Assembly (NCBI GenBank): GCA_002320775.1
Contig: DCKY01000006.1
Coordinates: forward strand, 1-6,009
Source of the DNA: Planctomycetes bacterium UBA1662
Lineage (GTDB): Bacteria; Planctomycetota; UBA8108
Direction of reading: 5' to 3'
Length of the DNA stretch: 6,009 nucleotides
The notes beneath the pieces are model-generated. The model was not told the origin of the DNA. It made no database searches and saw only the letters and a program-made list of their open reading frames with translations. This document shows positions 3,537 through 6,009 of this stretch, in pieces; position 1 is the first letter of the stretch; every line of letters begins with the position of its first letter. Both the position numbers and the translations under genes were made by a program.

Positions 3537-6009
3537 GGGATCTTTGCGGGCTCTGAGCTCGCCGAGGAGTTTCTTTGCCGGCTCGTTGTCGGGGTTCAGC
3601 TGGAGAGCCTCTTCGAGATACTCGATCGCTCTCGGGGAATTTCCGAGCTGGAGGTAGAGGAGCCCGAGGTTGTGGAGAACGCTGCCCCTTGTCCGTTCGT
3701 CGTCTCCGCAGAGCTCGAGGGCGCGCCTGAGGATGGTTTCAGCTTTCTCCTGGTCGCCGCCGGCGGCGTGCAGTACGCCGTAGAGTTCGACAACGCCGGC
3801 GTTAGTAGCCTCCTGGGAGATGACCCTCTGCATGCCGGCGATTCCCCGCTTCGGCTTGCCGAGGCGGAGGCAGATCCGGCCGAGCTGTATGGACAGGTCC
3901 CTGGTCATCTCAGGCTTGTCGCGTGAATATTCAAGAGCCTTTTCGAGGTGTCCCGCGACCTCGAGAGGATTGACCTGCAGCTTTGGATTCATGGCGAGAC
4001 CGGCATGGTAGCCCAGGAGGACGTCCTGGAGGTTTTCGCCTGGTGAGCCGGTCACCAGGCGGCCGATGAGGGTTCCCTGCTCGTCCAGCCAGTCATCGGT
4101 TGAGCTTGCGAAAGAGCTGTGGAGCTTGTCGAGATGGGCAATGATTTCCGCCGCTCTCTGCAGCATCGTCGCCTTTTCATCCCTGGAAAAGGAGGCGATC
4201 TTGTTTTTGTCAAGGCTGCTGAGTCCCCAGCGATTGAGGTCGTCCAGCAGCTGTTTGTGGAGCACCTTGGCAAGCTCAAGGTGCTGGAAGGCCTCCTGGC
4301 GGATTCGCGAGGCCGCCATCTTTTCCTCCCCCAGGGCGAAGACCCAGCTCTTGTCCGGACTTGAGTAGTCGGCCAGTGTCAGGTTCCTGTAGGCGTCAAA
4401 TTCGTGGCCATACATTCCTTTTGGACACTCGAATTCGAGGATGGGAGAGCTGTCGGTATTGAGGACTCCCTCTCCCGTCCAATCGTTCATATCCGCGGCA
4501 TCCATACGGTAGTGCCTGAGCAGGCTCACGGCGTCGACGATTCCCAGCCCGGCGAGGTCCGAGCGAAACCCCGGGTTTTCAAAGAGAGCCTGGAGCCGGG
4601 CAGCATCGAGCCGGATAGGGCTCTTGCTGCCGATCAGCAGGCAGTCGTAGCCGAGGTCCCAGAGCTGTGAGTGCTCATCAAAGACTGTCGTGAAGGTGCG
4701 GACAACGGTCTTCAGATCTTTTTCGCGCAGGTTGATCTTGTGGATCCACTGGCAGATGATCCCGTCATCGGCGAGGCGATCCCTGCAGATCTGAAAGAAT
4801 TCCGTGGTGAAGAGATTGCCGATCCCGGCGATCCAGGGATTGGAGGGTACCGAGGTGATGACATCGTAGGTCTCGGTGGTGAATTGCAGGTGGTTGCGGC
4901 CGTCTCCAATCACGTTGCGAACCTTCGGATGGTTGTCGAGGGCTCCTCGATTGGCTTTTTTAAAATACTTTTTCGCCGCCTCGATAACCTCCTTTGAGAT
5001 CTCCAGGTTGTCGATCAGCCGTACGGGGTAGGTCGTCAGGGTGCCCAGCGTGACCCCGCCTCCAAGGCCGAGGGTGAGAACGCGCTGTGGGTCCGGGTGC
5101 AGGGCCATCGGGAGATGTCCCGCCATCACCTGGTGGGGAAGGTCCTGGGTATAGCTTCCATCAGGTTTGACGGAAGCATCGGCCTTGCCGGAGATTCGCA
5201 GGGCTGTTGTCCCCAGCAGGCGATGTTCGACGACGGTTACCTCGGCATGGAGCCCAACCTTATGAGACTTGATCTCATTGGTCCTGATGGTCTGGTCGAT
5301 CAGCTCCTCGATGGGCAGGACAACATTGTTTCGGCGATCCTTGTAGTAGGCTCCTTTGTAGTAGCTGTAGGCTCCGAGGCTCATGATGGCCGGGTGCCAG
5401 TAGTCGCTGCGGCTGTCCCAGGCATGGGGGCGCATGGCCCACAGCGGCATGAGAGACAGCAGGATGAGGGCCATGGCCGCGGCCCGCGGCAGGCTGATTC
5501 CCCTGGTCGCGACCCAGGTCAATGCCAGTCCCACGATGAGGTTCAGCGCGGCGCTGATGTAGAGGGTGTGAAAGATCTCGCCGAAGAGCGGGACGAAGAG
5601 GAAGCCGGCGGCCAGGGTGCCCAGGATCGAGCCCATCGTATTGGAGAAATAGGCCGAGCCGACCGCGTCTCCAACTTTCTCGAGAGCCAGGGTCCTGATC
5701 TTGCTGACCAGCGGGAATACGGTTCCCATCAGCAGCGTGCAGGGAAGTACCAGGCAGGCGACCATCCACAGCTTGATCCAGAGAAAGCTTTCGTAGCTCG
5801 GCTCATCCACCTGGTCGAAGAGCCGGGCGCCCCAGAGGGGAAAACGTCCCAGCGCCGGGATCGTGGCGGAAACGAGGAGTCCCTTGACCGCGATGATCAG
5901 TCCCAATGTCAGGATCGGTCTCTTGAGACGGTCGACCAGCCAGCTCATGAGCGCTCCGCCAAGCGCGATCCCCAGGATGAACAACGTCACGATGAGGCTG
6001 AAGGCGTAG
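3534..6009 (-). CDS. Membrane-anchored spermidine-synthase-like protein with C-terminal TPR repeats, 5' end missing
   Basis: The reading frame is open through the right edge, so the true start lies outside; 824 residues are visible (numbered here from the codon at 6008-6006). The N-terminal part has about six hydrophobic segments (roughly 1-24, 32-52, 79-104, 120-144, 146-169 and 175-193), indicating an integral membrane domain. A spermidine/spermine-synthase-type Rossmann domain follows. It contains VLTLGLGGGVTLGTL (311-325), an acidic strand end at Glu337, GDGRNHL (369-375) and YDVITSVPSNPWIAGIGNLF (382-401). A later NTDSSPILEFECP (518-530) is also typical of membrane-fused members. Residues about 557-650 are charged and helical. 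The C-terminus has about three TPR-like repeats (about 704-807), the last being clearest. The aspartate that is catalytic in true spermidine synthases is not present, so the reaction is unknown. The gene is convergent with the GNAT gene, with a 6-bp gap. Confidence 0.88.
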   Translation of the reverse strand, partial: YAFSLIVTLFILGIALGGALMSWLVDRLKRPILTLGLIIAVKGLLVSATIPALGRFPLWGARLFDQVDEPSYESFLWIKLWMVACLVLPCTLLMGTVFPLVSKIRTLALEKVGDAVGSAYFSNTMGSILGTLAAGFLFVPLFGEIFHTLYISAALNLIVGLALTWVATRGISLPRAAAMALILLSLMPLWAMRPHAWDSRSDYWHPAIMSLGAYSYYKGAYYKDRRNNVVLPIEELIDQTIRTNEIKSHKVGLHAEVTVVEHRLLGTTALRISGKADASVKPDGSYTQDLPHQVMAGHLPMALHPDPQRVLTLGLGGGVTLGTLTTYPVRLIDNLEISKEVIEAAKKYFKKANRGALDNHPKVRNVIGDGRNHLQFTTETYDVITSVPSNPWIAGIGNLFTTEFFQICRDRLADDGIICQWIHKINLREKDLKTVVRTFTTVFDEHSQLWDLGYDCLLIGSKSPIRLDAARLQALFENPGFRSDLAGLGIVDAVSLLRHYRMDAADMNDWTGEGVLNTDSSPILEFECPKGMYGHEFDAYRNLTLADYSSPDKSWVFALGEEKMAASRIRQEAFQHLELAKVLHKQLLDDLNRWGLSSLDKNKIASFSRDEKATMLQRAAEIIAHLDKLHSSFASSTDDWLDEQGTLIGRLVTGSPGENLQDVLLGYHAGLAMNPKLQVNPLEVAGHLEKALEYSRDKPEMTRDLSIQLGRICLRLGKPKRGIAGMQRVISQEATNAGVVELYGVLHAAGGDQEKAETILRRALELCGDDERTRGSVLHNLGLLYLQLGNSPRAIEYLEEALQLNPDNEPAKKLLGELRARKDP

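Noticed and set aside
5275..5769. Minus-strand 164-codon open frame inside the membrane protein gene
   Set aside because: It is a frame-shifted shadow of the membrane domain, with a Pro/Arg/Gly/His-rich translation and no motif, while the other frame gives clear transmembrane segments.

Overview
The window holds six protein genes and almost no spare DNA. No tRNA, rRNA, CRISPR array, insertion sequence or phage gene was seen. The sequence is GC-rich with tightly packed genes. It carries a bacterial elongation factor P (EF-P) gene together with both enzymes of the beta-lysine EF-P modification pathway. From memory, Geobacter-type genomes keep efp, genX/epmA and a kamA/epmB-like gene together. 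That arrangement, plus a membrane-anchored spermidine-synthase-like protein with TPR repeats, suggests a Desulfuromonadales-like (deltaproteobacterial) organism. This assignment is an inference and is only moderately secure.

Left part, minus strand (1-1297): epmB encodes a radical-SAM lysine 2,3-aminomutase of the EF-P type. It is followed after 13 nt by the first 72 codons of an M29-type aminopeptidase that runs off the left edge. A 110-bp divergent intergenic region (1298-1407) carries a perfect 11-bp tandem repeat.

Middle, plus strand (1408-3527): efp is followed by epmA, which most probably starts at a TTG codon 20 nt inside the end of efp. After 73 nt comes a GNAT-family acetyltransferase gene. 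The three probably form one transcription unit, because no convincing terminator lies between them.

Right part, minus strand (3534-6009): one long gene, cut at its 5' end by the window edge, encodes a polytopic membrane protein fused to a spermidine-synthase-like Rossmann domain and C-terminal TPR repeats. It converges on the GNAT gene with only 6 bp between the stop codons.

How they work together: EpmB converts L-alpha-lysine to (R)-beta-lysine. EpmA activates this with ATP and attaches it to a conserved lysine of EF-P (Lys35 here). Modified EF-P then relieves ribosome stalling at polyproline stretches. The aminopeptidase, the acetyltransferase and the spermidine-synthase-like protein have no proven link to this pathway. 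The core of the window is a known system in a compact layout. I did not find strong evidence for an entirely new system.
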